Positions 25,701 to 37,300 of a stretch of 64,000 nt of DNA are shown piece after piece. The stretch comes from Melieria omissa. Its lineage: Eukaryota; Arthropoda; Insecta; Diptera; Ulidiidae. The position numbers and the translations under genes were made by a program. The number at the start of each line of letters is the position of its first letter. Within the stretch, counting starts at the first letter, position 1. Under the pieces are notes generated by a model. It worked only from the letters and a program-made list of their open reading frames with translations, was not told where the DNA came from and did no database searches. The DNA lies in NCBI GenBank assembly GCA_963971225.1, contig OZ020267.1, forward strand, positions 67,050,577-67,114,576, written 5' to 3'.

Positions 25701-27021
25701 ACCTCCTTTCTTTGTGTTTTGCAGCTTGCCGTGCTGGTGTCCATTGCCGCCTCGGCCGTACTGCTAGTCAACGCGCAGAGCGGTCCGTATCCGCCGCGAT
25801 TGAGCATTCCTGGCGCAGCGCCCGTCTCAGGTGGCCGTCAACCATTCCGCGGCGACAAGCCGGTGCGCGTGCGTCGTCCCATTGCGCTGCGCACGCAAAG
25901 CACCTATGTACCATCGGTAACGCCGCGCATCATCGAAGAGCCAAAGCCAGTGACCGAATCGGCGGAGGATGAGCAGCCCGATGTTTTCTTGCCTCAACTG
26001 TTGCGCGAACAGCAGCTGGTGCAGGCACAGCAAGCGCAGTTCCAACAGCAGGCTGCTGCCTTTTTCAATGGCGAGCCGAACTCCATTCAGGACACGCCCA
26101 ACAGCTTTTCACCGTTGCTGCATCAGGATGAGGAAAGCGCAACGCCTGCCATATTGTCGCAGTCGACGCGTTTCCCCGAGCGCCCAACGCCTGCGGCCGC
26201 CTCGCCCGCACCCAGCACTCGCCCTGCCTTCAACGACTACGGTATTGGCTCGAGCTTTGGCAACGGCGGCGGAGCTCAGCGCTTTGGGCTGGAACGACCA
26301 CAGGCGACCGCAGCGCCAGCGCCACCACCACAGCGCATTAATGTCATACGCAATCGGCAGTCGGTGCGAGAGCCGCGTCCACAATATGAGGCACAAGCGG
26401 CGCCGGCACCTGCCCCGGCTCCAGTGCGTTCACGACCACGTCCCGTACAGCCTCGTCCGCTAATTGAACACAACCATGTACAGGACGACCGTGAGCCGCA
26501 ACAGAATCGCCGCCAACGGCCAGTGGCACAGACGCTGCGCAAATGGCGCGAGGAGAACGAGGACGGCAGCATTACGTGGGGCTACGAGAATGACGACGGC
26601 TCCTTCAAAGAGGAGCTCATCGGTACTGATTGCATCACCAAGTAAGTAGACCAGTCTGCAACGCTTTGTTGGATAGCCGAAAGAAAAATATCTGAAATTT
26701 GGTTTAAAAACATACAGACCCACTCGAGCTGGAATATGACCTAAGATTTGATACTTCTTCATATTTTATATTTACTTTTGCTTTTTTCCTTTTAGGGGCA
26801 CCTACGGCTACATCGATCCTGATGGCAACAAACGCGAGTACCACTACGAGACAGGCATCAAGTGTGACCCCAACACGCGCGAAACGGAGAGCGAGTTGCA
26901 GGAGAATGGCTTCATCAATTACGAGGAGAACAAGGCGGTACTGCCCAACGGCATCGAAATCGACATGTCGCAGCTGGGCAAAAAGAAGTCTAAACGACCC
27001 GGCCCCATCTATAGAAATTAG
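16725..27021 (+). CDS. Secreted cuticle protein with RR-like chitin-binding domain
   Basis: Three coding exons: 16725-16745, 25725-26641 and 26796-27021, giving 387 residues. Exon 1 encodes only MQTQQFV before a gtaagt donor; exon 2 opens with LAVLVSIAASAVLLVNA, and the join makes a complete signal peptide with likely cleavage after VNA (residue 24). A Pro/Ala/Gln-rich middle (about 25-275) follows, with repeated APAPAP-like tracts. The C-terminal part (about 278-345) has the pattern WGYENDDGSFKEE...GTYGYIDPDGNKREYHYETG, which fits the Rebers-Riddiford chitin-binding fold in a diverged form. The role would be structural, in the chitin exoskeleton matrix. The splice phases agree at both junctions. 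The link to exon 1 across 9 kb is inferred from phase, signal peptide and TATA box; the alternative frame reading into the intron before 25725 lacks a good start. I do not assign a named orthologue. Confidence 0.85.
18178..18470 (-). mobile_element. Degenerate LINE 3' end
   Basis: On the minus strand this ends in gatcacaat...cctttaggccctaagtgg, then a tail with CCTACC units near 18178. It resembles the tails at 963-981 and 3706-3724. Upstream there are faint traces of the C-terminal region that follows RNase H in LINEs, but with stops. The left and right limits are approximate. Confidence 0.4.
19065..19963 (-). pseudogene. 5'-truncated LINE with RNase H domain, 16-bp target duplication
   Basis: The insertion is 19081-19947 (867 bp), flanked by perfect copies of tcacaagtaagttaga at 19065-19080 and 19948-19963. 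On the minus strand it begins inside an RNase H domain (KTEEGTGSGIY...), then after a one-base-type frameshift near 19860 continues as IIIMSDSQAAIRIL with the catalytic Asp of SDSQ, and RIPAHCGYDGNEDADRLAR with the last catalytic Asp. After it comes ICRICMEDDETSIHLITECP, the C-x2-C...H...C knuckle typical of the LINE C-terminus, and the frame stops at 19161. A LINE with a C-terminal RNase H belongs to the I/R1/LOA-like groups rather than jockey. The short 3' UTR has no poly(A). Confidence 0.9.
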
Positions 27022-27125
27022 CCGCTGCCGCCGCCAGTCAGCGCCGACTTTAGTATTTAAGCACATTTAGATGCACGCAGCATCAACATTTGCAAAATTT
27101 CTGCTTATGAATTTGTTGTAGTTTT

Positions 27126-27131
27126 TTTATT
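27126..27131 (-). terminator. Candidate polyadenylation signal of Bin1
   Basis: AATAAA on the minus strand, 170 bases past the Bin1 stop codon, the nearest hexamer I see. Using it would place the Bin1 3' end inside the 3' UTR of the convergent cuticle gene. Confidence 0.45.
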
Positions 27132-27201
27132 GTAAAATCGTTTTACATAAGTTAAGAGCGAAAGAACGAAAGTTTTTTTAAGAATTAAAAAATAATTAAA
27201 C

Positions 27202-27207
27202 AATAAA
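27202..27207 (+). terminator. Polyadenylation signal of the cuticle gene
   Basis: AATAAA 181 bases after the cuticle stop codon and about 100 bases before the convergent Bin1 stop. Confidence 0.7.
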
Positions 27208-27300
27208 CTAAGCGTTACCTACTTCTATTAAGCGCTGGGAACGGAGCGCACACTATGCCAGACAGACCGACGATGACGGCTTTTAGCAGTCTTTTTTGTA

Positions 27301-27832
27301 CTAATATGGTCTTTGGCGACGCATTGGAGGTAGGCGATTTGGCGGCGTTATGGAAATGTCAAGAAAATCGCCGATACAGAAATTGGCCTGCGCCAGTGTT
27401 TTGTTGTCGTCGGCACCTTTCTGGCCCGTACACGTTACGCCGATTTCGCGCATTTGAAAGTGATTGTTGCGAAAATTGGGAAAAACTATGGCGAAGTCAA
27501 AGTAGGTGCCCTTCTTGCGCGTGTCCGGATTGACGTCGCGCACCAGCGATGTTAACTCGTGCAGCGTGGCGTCCTGCCAGGTGTAGATCTGCAACTCATT
27601 GCTCGGCACGTTCCCGTACATGTACTCCGAGACGGAGTGGTGGCGGCCGGTGGAGCAGAAGACACGCAGCAAAAGCGGACACGTCTGAAATGAACAAGAA
27701 ATTAAATAAAAACAAAGATAATTTAAATAGCTAAATTCTGAAGCAAAGTGTACCGGGAGCACTAACCTTCTCGCGGTCCACTTGCTTGATTTGTGGCTTC
27801 TCCTCGACAATCATGGATTCCACATTGGCCAT
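27301..27832 (-). CDS. Bin1: Histone deacetylase complex subunit SAP18 (Bin1)
   Basis: Two exons, 27767-27832 and 27301-27684, separated by an 82-base intron with GT-AG ends; the join falls between codons (VDREK then TCPLLL). The product is 149 residues, the usual SAP18 length. SAP18 has a ubiquitin-like fold and acts in the nucleus, bridging repressors to the Sin3-HDAC complex and serving in the ASAP complex at exon junctions; in Drosophila it was found as a Bicoid-interacting protein. Diagnostic tracts are CPLLLRVFCSTGRHH, ELQIYTWQDATLHELTSLVR, KGTYFDFAIVFPN and GDFLDISITPPNRLPP. The start is MANVES at 27832; no better upstream ATG continues the frame. The gene is convergent with the cuticle gene and has its 5' end near the presumed first exon of sarah. 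I see no damage. Confidence 0.95.
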
Positions 27833-28469
27833 TGCATGAAATTGAGAGATTTTAAAATCTTTTGGTGTTGATTTTCAGTAATTGCGGTTATTTTTATTAG
27901 AAAAATTGGAAAACAAGCAAATATGTGACGCGGGCGACAAATCCTGGCATGAACACCGACAGTTGACAGTTTTAGAAACAGTGCTGACAACATCAAAGTC
28001 CAAACCCAACAGTGGTGTGGCCACAGTGTTTTCTGCAACATGACAACTGATATACGACTGAATAAGAAAAACTAATTTATGCATAAATTTCATTAAAAAC
28101 TGAGTTTAAAATATAGTTCAGTTAATCCAAAAGAAAAACATATCTATTTCAAGCATTCGATTACAAACATATTTTCACGCATTCAAAACTTGCAGTCACT
28201 ACTTTTCCGTGGGCATAATAAGCAATTTTTCTAAAGTTTTATTAAAGTTACACAGTAAAAGTTGATGCGCAATTATAATCTTTATTTATAAATGTATTAA
28301 TTTTATTGTATTCGTTCGCAAATAACTGTGTATAACTGTTTCTTCTAATATTAAACTCTGTCCCAACCACAGGGTTGCAACAAGAGGCAGTACTATTGCG
28401 CTGTCGCTTTTGACAACCCTGCCACCTTCGTTTGACAACACGAGCCGTCAATTTTTGTGGGCATTCACA

Positions 28470-28795
28470 TAAAATACGCGAAGCGGATCGGAGTCAAAAT
28501 AAAGAAGAACTTGCGAAATATTACTGCAAATCCAATTTCAAGTCTTCTTTATACGCGACGGCCACTGTAAATCAAAACGAAAAATAGTGCAAAGTCTGCG
28601 CGAAAGCAAACCGAAAAAGCCAACTAATACAGAGCGAGTGCGTGTAGTGCAATTTATGCGCCGCCATTTGCGGGGAAAAGTTACTGCAAACGACTTCCAA
28701 CTAAAAAGCAAAAAAAAGATATATCGAACGCTTCCGACTTGGGCACTTTTCAACGACAGCGGCTGCCGGATTTTCTTCAGCTGTTCCGTGCACAG
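28470..28795 (+). promoter_or_regulatory. Putative noncoding first exon, possibly of sarah
   Basis: A moderately GC-rich stretch with 5' UTR-like composition ends in cacag followed by a strong gtaagaaag donor at 28796. It lies about 640 bases upstream of Bin1 on the opposite strand, a typical bidirectional-promoter layout. No other plus-strand gene is seen until the sarah coding exon, whose acceptor is at 59342, so the two could be spliced over about 30.5 kb. The start coordinate is a guess and the link to sarah is inferred, not shown. Confidence 0.4.
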
Positions 28796-30806
28796 GTAAG
28801 AAAGAATTTCGCTGCGACGCATTAGCATAAAATTCGCCAATTAGCCAGTAGAAGTCCACAACGAGCCTGAAATGTTGCGAGCAAAACCCTGACCGGGCTG
28901 CACTTATGTAATTGGTGCCAGGAAGCGAGCAAAAAATCACCACAGTAATGGTCAAATCAAATAGAAGCAACGTAAAATTGTACCCGTCATTGTTGTTGCT
29001 GCTGCTGCTGCGCTAGTGTCATCTGTTCGAGGTTTGTCTTGTTTGTGGTGCATTGTTGTTGTTGTTATTACAGTGCGCAAAGACAATCCTTTACGGGACA
29101 GCAACGTAATGTCGTCCAATAGGTTGTGTCGTATTTGTGTAGCACTTGGAGCAGGCAGCTGACTGCGCCCTTTTTAAGCCTCTCCCCCGCCTCGACCACC
29201 CATGACAACCCCCTCGGCCGGCTACGCCGCACACACTCCGTCGCCCGTGTTTGTTTATTTGTGTGCTTCGTTTGTAAACAAGCAGAATAACAGTAAAAAA
29301 TGTAACAACAATACACCGACAATAAAACTAAACTCGTCCAACAAAAGCGAAAGGAGGCAACATGAAAACGTTGGCAGTAGAAGCTGAGGAGACGGCGATG
29401 CCGATGCCGACGACGACGACGACGACGAGACCCCAACGATTGTATGTGGGCGTGCTGCGCGTGTGTATATGTATACGCTGGGTGTGTGTGCACGCTACTG
29501 CCAACCGAAGGTGACTGACGCTGCCGCTACTGCGTTAGTAGTTTTTGCTGTCCTTTATTTGTTTGTAGTTGTTATTGTTATTGTGCGCTGGGTGCATGGC
29601 TGAGTGCTGCGTTGACGACGAGTGCAGGCAACACTATCGATTTCGCTTGTGGGCAGCGCTCGCCCAGCAGCCACTGGCGACAAAGACAACGGCCGGTGTG
29701 TGTGTTGGCGCTGGCTCTAATTTCTCTATTGATACACTGCACGACAGCGCAGGCGGCAACGCGGGACGCATGCATTGAAATTTATTTATTTCAAGATTTA
29801 TTTCTCGCAATAATGAGTGCCGTTATGTTTCTTGTTTGCCGTCTCTTTTTTTTTTGCATTAGTAGCGTTTTGCTGCTGCCTGTTTGGAAAATCAATTTGT
29901 CCACCTGCTCGCCGCGCCCGTTCAGTCGGCAAGTGCTGAAGGCGCTGTCGCTGTTGGCTGTTTTGTCTATGACTGCTTGCCGCCACGCTGCGGTTGAGGG
30001 CAAAATGGCGAGAACGTGAAAAGAAACACAGCAGCAAAAATAAAATTCGCCTCAAAAGCATTTTTCCAATCGATTAATTCTCAAATATTCATTCTTAGTT
30101 TGAATTATTGGTTATCTAGCGCGCTGCTCGGGTTGTTGTTATTGTTGTTGTTGTTGTTGTGGCTGTGGCTATACGCGCATACATTGTAATTAAACAAAAC
30201 TGCTCAAGTTCAAGTGCGCAACATTTTCGTGTACGTCAACAACAGCCATGCACGTCAGCCCCAATTCCCCCTTCTGTATGATCCCCAAAAATTGTAAAAA
30301 AAGAGATTAAAAGATTTTGCTGCTGCTGAAAAGTACTTTCCGGCATTATGCTAAAAGTTTAAAGAGATCCCTGAGTTGGTTTTCATGTTTGGTGAGCTGC
30401 TAATGAAGCAGTCAGGCGTGACTGTCAGAAAAAGTGTTGTTGCGTTTAATGAAAGTGTTGACAGCGCATTCGCTCGAGTCTTGAGTCGTATGTGCCAAGT
30501 AACGAGTTTTCTAAACATTGCACAAAATCAAGGCCATGGTTTTGCTGAAATTTCAGCAAGTCGCCAGAGGGTCTGATTTCGTCTCTGATGCAGCAACAAT
30601 TTTGTAATGTTTAGCTATCAAAATTTAAAGTTTGATTGCCAACATCAAACAATTCGCTCAAAGAACCCAAAGCACTCATTATACGATTTTAGAAATTCAA
30701 TTTGTATTGCTAGGGTTGCCAGTTGCTGTGAATATTTAGAGTTAATCGCGGTTTAAGTTTCCAGTATAATGTTCAAAAATTAAAACTTATTTAGATTATG
30801 AAAAAC
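28796..30806. other. Intron-like DNA, no gene seen
   Basis: Contains many TTG/GCT trinucleotide runs (for example near 28990-29065 and 30130-30166) and accidental frames of 60-140 residues rich in Cys/Arg, none with a domain. A GAC-repeat tract lies at about 29395-29430. Confidence 0.5.
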
Positions 30807-31931
30807 TACATAAGGACTGTATCGAAAATAAAGTATACACTTTGTAACGTAATTTTCTCGCAGCATATAAAACCGGCGGCCGCCGTGGCTCAGTTGGTTA
30901 GTGCGTTGGACAACGAGTCAAAGGCAGCAACCGCAGGTTCAAATACTGCCTGTAATAACACCTACAAAAAATAACGGGAAACTCGTTTTCTCTTTCGGTG
31001 GCTGTCCTCTCAGCTGGAAATGGCAAACCTCTGAGAGTAAAAATTGCCTATGAAAAAGCTCCCAACCTGCCGTTCGGAACCGGCATAAAACTGTAGGTCC
31101 CTTCCACCCGAGTACAAAAATTCACACGCACAACACGGGTGGTTGCGGGAAGCTAGGCCTTAGTCTCGCGTAAGCGGGCTGTCGTGCCAGTCAATTATTA
31201 ATTATTTATATATATTTTTTTTAAAGTAAAAATGCCGTTAAATAGAGTAGGCCTTGAAATACTGATTTCATACAAATATCATTTTATATATTTTTCTATT
31301 ACGAAAATGACCCGTATCGAGTTAGATGTCCGCAAATAAATTGCGTACGGTTGGTGCACTGAAACAGCTGTTTCGTACAGAAAATTAGAAATTAGAAGTT
31401 TGGAAAATGCTGCTATGGCTATTTGCTCTTGCGGTGCAAAATCTTCTTCATATTTTATAGAAAGGAGTGCCTAAAAAACGCCTTATTCCTTTTTATAAGA
31501 AGCATACTGCACCTGCACTCTTCTGGTTGAATTTAGCAACCTTGCATTAGATTCTTATAGCAAAAAGCATCAAATAATGTGGAAAAAATGAGAATCCGCC
31601 AAATGCACCAAAACTACGTCCAGTAGAGCGCAATAAGGCAATAGCCAAAAGAAACCTTATAAAAGATGGACAAGGAGCTAAAAATTCCAAAAAATTTGAG
31701 CAAAATAACAAAAACCATAACGCACGCATCTGTAAAAAATCAAATGAAGAGGGTCAAACAAAAAATTAGATATAAATTTATTTGAAAAATAAATTTTTTA
31801 TTGAGACAAAAATTTATAGTCCTGAAAGTATTTGCAACAAATGTTAAAACAAAAAATCTGATCAACAAATTTCCATTAAAGTTATACTTCAAACAAAGTG
31901 TGCACTTTCTTTTCGATACAGTCCTTATGTA
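30807..31931 (+). mobile_element. Tc1/mariner element with a nested SINE
   Basis: The element is 30809-31929, flanked by TA on both sides (30807-30808 and 31930-31931), the Tc1/mariner target. The ends are inverted repeats of about 36 bases with only a few mismatches: cataaggactgtatcgaaaa at the left, and the same sequence on the opposite strand at the right. Between about 31400 and 31770 the plus strand carries transposase debris in several frames: AICSCGAKS, then PALFWLNLATLH (second catalytic Asp replaced), then NPPNAPKLRPVE with the third acidic site, and a basic tail to a stop near 31768. The N-terminal half is lost or unrecognisable. A SINE occupies about 30877-31192. The element is dead and was itself a landing site. 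Confidence 0.85.
30877..31192 (+). mobile_element. Second tRNA-derived SINE, inside the mariner copy
   Basis: Box A tggctcagttgg (30886-30897) and a slightly decayed box B ggttcaaatac (30936-30946) lie 50 bases apart. The head differs from that of the SINE at 3423. The middle (about 31069-31107) shares gccgttcgg...ccggc and aaactgtaggtccctt with the first SINE. The 3' end (gaagctaggcctt...cgtaagcgggctgtc) is different, and a T/A-rich tail follows. No clear target duplication; limits approximate. Confidence 0.8.
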
Positions 31932-34165
31932 TATAAAACTTATTAAAAACTTACTTGGCTGTATTTTTCTAATCGCGTTAAAAGTGTCAATGCCGGTGGC
32001 TCATCACTGTTCCTGTTTCTCCTTTATAAATTTCCCTAATCAATTGGATCATCAAGAATCAGCACATTAGTTGCATTGAGAGTTTTGGTCAAGGATAATC
32101 AATACTAAGGACTGAATTTTTTGAACAAAAAAATCTCTTCTTTTTGCTTCAGACACTTGTGGAATATTTTGTATTCCCAGTGTGTTTGATTTTGTTATTG
32201 TTGTAACAATAAATATTTGCTCATAAAATGTAGATTAATATGCTCAACTCCCAGGGCGTGGCAGCCAACAGCATTAATTACTGCAAAATGACATTACAAA
32301 AACACTGCAACGCCCCCAAGGGGAAACCTTGAAACTCTGCTGAATCTGCCAATAGCCGCAGCTGCTGTAAGTAGCAGCTTATACGCGCCTGAAAGCGTAT
32401 ACATTTAAGTACCAAAATAAAAATGGAATCATGTAAAAAAAGATCGATAAAACTTTTGTTGGCATTTGAAAAATAAAAAAAAACATTCAAAAAACAAACA
32501 AAAATTCAACAAATTTTCTACTTTCGGCAATGAAATTATCTGCTGGTGGTTTTTGTTGCCACAAAAATTACAAATACGCGCAGCGCCAGCGAGAGTGTGG
32601 GAAAGTTTAATAGGATTTGCCTAGCAACCAACACACATAAATTCTTCGGCGCACACCCACCGTCCGAGGCGGCAAGTAGACGTACCTATTACTGTACACG
32701 CATCCGCGATAGCAGCGCGAATACGCTTTTGGTGTTTAACCACACCAGCTACAATGCCGACAGCAACTTTTTGCGCGGCCAAAACGTAATGCGGGCACAG
32801 AGCTGCAGCCAGCCAACTCCTTTTGGCCGTTGCCACATCTGGCTACTGCCAACAGTTTCAGGCTCCATTCCACACCCAGCGCAATTGCCAACCGACAGTC
32901 GGAGTCAGTGAGACAGACACAGTCAGTCGAGCGGACAGAAGGGCAAAGGGCAATGCGCACGTGAACTGCTTGCGCAAACAGAAAAATCGAATCGAAACGA
33001 AACGAAATGAAATGCGAAATTAATTTAAGTTACAATTTTCCAATGCAAATCAAACATGCTCAATTCATGTTGCTTTCATGTTGCTGCCACATTGTACATA
33101 TGCATGTGTGTTGGTGTATTGAAATTTCGTTTTGGTTGTTGTAGCTTCAGCTGTTATTGCATTATCACTCGAAAAGCACGCGCGCTCACATCAGCGGGCA
33201 GCATTAGCAGCAGACGTTGTTGGTGTTGCTCCCGGCACTGATTGCTGTAGCGATAGCTGCTGTTGGCAGGTACTATGGGCGACGCCGCTGGCAGTGGCGG
33301 TGGGGCTGCAGTGGCTGTTGTCGGCGACGAATGTGCCAATCGCGCAAATATTGGCAACACGAGCGCGAATTTACTTTGCCGCTTCAATGGCAAAAAATAT
33401 TCAATAACCTTGATTTGGTTGCAATGCGATGCCACACTGCTGCCGCTGCTGCTGCTGCTGAAGGCTGCTATGGGCAGCCGTTACTAACTTTTGTTAGAGC
33501 ACAGCTAATTGAAGTGCATATAGTCTCGGTCTATGTGTTTTTTTTTCAAACAAGCAAAGGTTTATTGTGGCCATGTGTGCAAGCATTAGAAACTTTCCAA
33601 CGTTGTTTTGTTAGGGCAAAGATAATCAAAAGTGGTGCTGCGTTTCAAATTGCAGTTAACACGCTTAGTCTGTTTGAATATTTAAACCGGTTGGTTGGTG
33701 AATATTTCGGGTTTTAGGCCGTCTTTACTCATTTAACTCTGGCCTATTCAATTTGATTGATTGCTATTTTCTTCCTCGCCCTAACCATCCACATTTACAT
33801 CAGCCAGACTTGTGACTGTCCAGTTCAGTGACGGCGTTCCTATTGGCCTCTTAATTTCTGTCTGAAACTCTGCACTTTAAAAATCTGTATTCATCTTTGC
33901 CATCTGAGCAACAAACCTAGTTCCATATAAAGTCCAGCAGTTTCAGTTCGTATCAGTAAATATTCAATTATTGTACGACATTTTAAAATGCAGTTTCCAT
34001 TTGCGATACCACGTATCCAGCTTCTATTTGCTATTTCTATGTAAATTTGTATCATACATTGGAATCACTTTTCCCTGATGCACTTAACTCATGTTGGGAG
34101 GTAAAAAAAAATAAATTTTCCCCGTTTTAAAATTCCAGTTTTCTGCTTTTCTCTGAAAAATGAAG
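31932..34165. other. Intron-like DNA, no gene seen
   Basis: No supportable coding region. The 166-residue frame at 33217-33717 comes from GCT/GTT-rich DNA and has no recognisable domain. Confidence 0.5.
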
Positions 34166-34392
34166 TACAGTGAAGTCTGGATATAGTGAAATAAGTATTG
34201 CAAGGCCTGTTCACTGTATTGAGGTTGTTCACTATATCAAGGTTAACATTTTTGTTCAAAAACTCGTTTTATTTGCTCAAAATACACTTTTTGTTTTTTG
34301 CTTGAACATTTTTTTTTGTATATTTAGGGGCTCGATGTCAAAATTTGGGTGTTCACTATATAGGGGGTTCACTATACCCAGACACGACTGCA
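34166..34392 (+). mobile_element. Tc1/pogo-like MITE, copy 1
   Basis: The element is 34168-34390 (223 bp), with TA at the left flank and CA (decayed TA) at the right. Ends: CAGTGAAGTCTGGATATAGT and, on the other strand, CAGTCGTGTCTGGGTATAGT. Sub-terminal ttcactata motifs recur inside. A second copy lies at 41115-41313 in the opposite orientation. Confidence 0.8.
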
Positions 34393-37300
34393 TATTCTTA
34401 GTTTTCCTTCGCTCTGGAATTAAATAAAAAATATTAACATATGCACATATACTGAATATGTATGAGAAAATGTACACATTTGTTTTTAAAAATATGATTT
34501 AACTGATAATGTTTTCATTATTTGTAAGTAAAATGTTTATTATTTTATTTAACAACCCAAAGTGGTTGAATCAGTTCTGTTTAATTTGTATGCTGTGGAC
34601 TGGTCTGCTTTAGTATCTTTCCGTAGCATTCTTCAGTCAGGAAATCCGAAGAAAATGGTGTCAGGGGAAACCTTGGAGGGCATGGACCCACTTAGACCCC
34701 ATTCTTATCTGCATTAGAGAAGGTCCCGAAGCAGGACATTAAGTTGCTACTGAGCTTCGCTAGGTACACGCACATTATCACCGAACACTTTTACATCGAA
34801 CCGTAACACCAAGGAGCTCTGACAACTGGTGCCTTAGTCTGCTTGGGATTCTTCGTACTTATTGAAGTCAAGAGCTCGAAATAGTTTGAACCATTAAATC
34901 AATGTGGCATTCTTTTTCAACTCAATCAAACCTTGGATCCTAGTTTCACCTATTTCTGCCTCTTTTAAGGTAACTAGTACTGCACCTTAAAACAACGAAC
35001 GTGACCTAACCTAACAAAAGCATTAATACTGTGCGAAAAGCATTCGAATTGTTATCATTTGGAAACGCGCGTAGAAGGCATCACCACAATACTTTTGCTC
35101 TTAGTTAGTAGTGAACACGTGACATTTGAGCGGCATCTGCTCAGCAGTGTGCTGACATCAGCTTTTTTTTTCCGTGATGATTTTGAGTGCAATTTTAATG
35201 CACCATCACACTACTCGTTCCTGGTGCACGAGCACAACTCAACACATTCATCGACCAAGCAGCGTACTCGGCTGTCATGGCTCCGTCTTGTTTTTTCCCC
35301 GTTTCCAAAGCTAAAATTACCACTTCGATGAGGGCATTTTGTGTCAATTGAGGTCATAAAAAAAATTCTCTGTAGAAACTGAAAGCCACGCCTCAAAGAG
35401 CTCATGAAAAACGTGTAAAGAATAGAGGCAAACACTGTCGAATTAAATACATTCAAAGGTGTCGAAATAGATGTCAATAAATCAATTTGTTTTTCTGTTT
35501 TATTTAGCATTTAAATTTGTATGCAGAATTATGTAAATTTCAAAACTTAATATCTGAAAGATCGATTCAATTAAATTTCTATTCGAAATGTACTATTTTT
35601 TTTTTAGTTGGCTGTGCTCGCTTCACGTGACGCTCAAACAGCTGATTTCTATCAGCCGCACCAATCACCAAGCACTGGTGTAATCGCCGGTGGTTGTGTT
35701 AGCGTCATTTATCGCTTATTTTGCCGCATACCGCGCACACTGCTCCCTCGGGTTAGTTTTCTTCTCTCTAAATTCTATTTTTTCCCCTTCGCCGTTTTAT
35801 GGCATTTTTCAATTGTTGTTTTTCATTTATTTTTATACGCTTTAATTCGTTTGCTTTTTACGTTGGCGCTGACGTAAATTTCGCCTCAAAAAATACCATT
35901 TCATGCTATTATTATTTTTTCGAACCGTTGGCGCTCGACGAATGCAGACCGAGGTGCGCACGGACTAGGAGCAGCAACAGCGACGACAACGACGACGACG
36001 ACAATGATTGTCGTCGGCGTTTTGCCGGCTGGCGGAATTTCCGCCGTTGACAGCTCGATAAGCGTGTTGCATTAGGCTGATTACTTAATTTAGCGCTGTT
36101 CACTTGCGCACTGCCGCTGTTCACTGGCTGCGTGCGCGTATGTGTGTGTGTGTGTACACGCGTATTAGCTAAGCACAGCCAACAGTCAGAATTTTGTTTG
36201 ATTGCTTAAGACGCTTAAGTGCGTTGCGTACGCTTTATGCGCGCTGTGCATTTCATTTCATTGGCCAATTTGGTGCTGACATGTGATGAAGCGACGCTCT
36301 TTTATATATGCGACAGTGTAGCTTTTGTCTCTTGTGCCAGATTTGGCAATTTCGCTGAAAGCACGCAACACTCACGCACATAAATTTTCCATCGATGGCA
36401 ATTCTTGTGAGCAGCTGGCTGCCCAAACTCGTCTTGTCTATGCGCCAGCCAACTCTGCGCGCCGCTCAAGGATGCATTGTTGTGCGGTGGCGTTGAATAC
36501 ATGACAGCAGCATATTCGCTTTTGAAACTTTGCTTCTTTGTTTATGGTTTTTTGTGCTTGTTCTTGTTCTCGCTGCTTGTGTTGCTGCTGTCGTTGTTGT
36601 TGCATCTTTTTGCGCTCAGTGGGAACCGCAACACATGCTGCCACTGACAGTCTACAACAAAAGGGTGTTGCCGCTGACTGAGCTGGCAAACGCGCAGCAA
36701 CTCTATGCGTCGCTGCTATTTTACTGCAGCAAAATCGTATTGAATTGGGCGCGCGAGAATATGTATGTGTGTGTGTGTCAACATTGCTGCTGTATCAAAC
36801 GAAACACTGACGGCGCCCCCCGAAGATAATCTATTTTAATTAAAAGTATAAATTAAATACAAAATTTCGCACCCAGACTCCTCGCAAATGACAGCTGCTT
36901 GAGCGCTGCCTTTTCGTACTGTTGCGCCCGCCGTTGTTGCAAAATTAACCCATTGGATTGCCATGACGATAATTGGCAATGTCGTGTACAATTTTCTGTT
37001 TATAAGTTGCTACGTCGCAGTGTCTGTTTGGCTGAACAGACATTTGCCTGCTTTCTAGACATTTTATATTTGCGTCTTAGTGCACTACATACTCAATTTG
37101 TGTGTCCTTCTTCAGCGCCAGCGCATTTCATTTATATTCGTGTTTACTTTATTTGCTGCTTGTACTTAGATACATCAATAAATTTTATTCCCTTCTACTT
37201 ATTTCTATATATACCATATATGTATCATGCTTAGCCGATTTGATGAGCTGCCTAATAAGACTACAGCGCAATGCTGCCGCGATTTATCGATAGATACACT

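Larger units (their letters stand above)
16746..25724 (+). other. 9-kb first intron of the cuticle gene
   Basis: Bounded by a gtaagt donor and a ttttgcag acceptor. Apart from two minus-strand LINE fragments (18178-18470 and 19081-19947) I see no gene in it. Short GC-richer islands near 21000-21800 and 22700-22950 yield accidental frames of 60-110 residues without domain features; they may be enhancers, but nothing in the sequence proves this. Confidence 0.6.

Noticed and set aside
30880..30960. tRNA gene
   Set aside because: Box B is degenerate and the unit carries the same SINE core further on; also nested in a transposon.
33217..33717. 166-residue frame
   Set aside because: Built from GCT/GTT trinucleotide-rich DNA; low complexity and no domain.
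34560..35014. LINE or SINE remnant ending in cctaacctaac
   Set aside because: The tail is suggestive, but I found no reliable coding block or duplication, so it is only mentioned in the stretch description.
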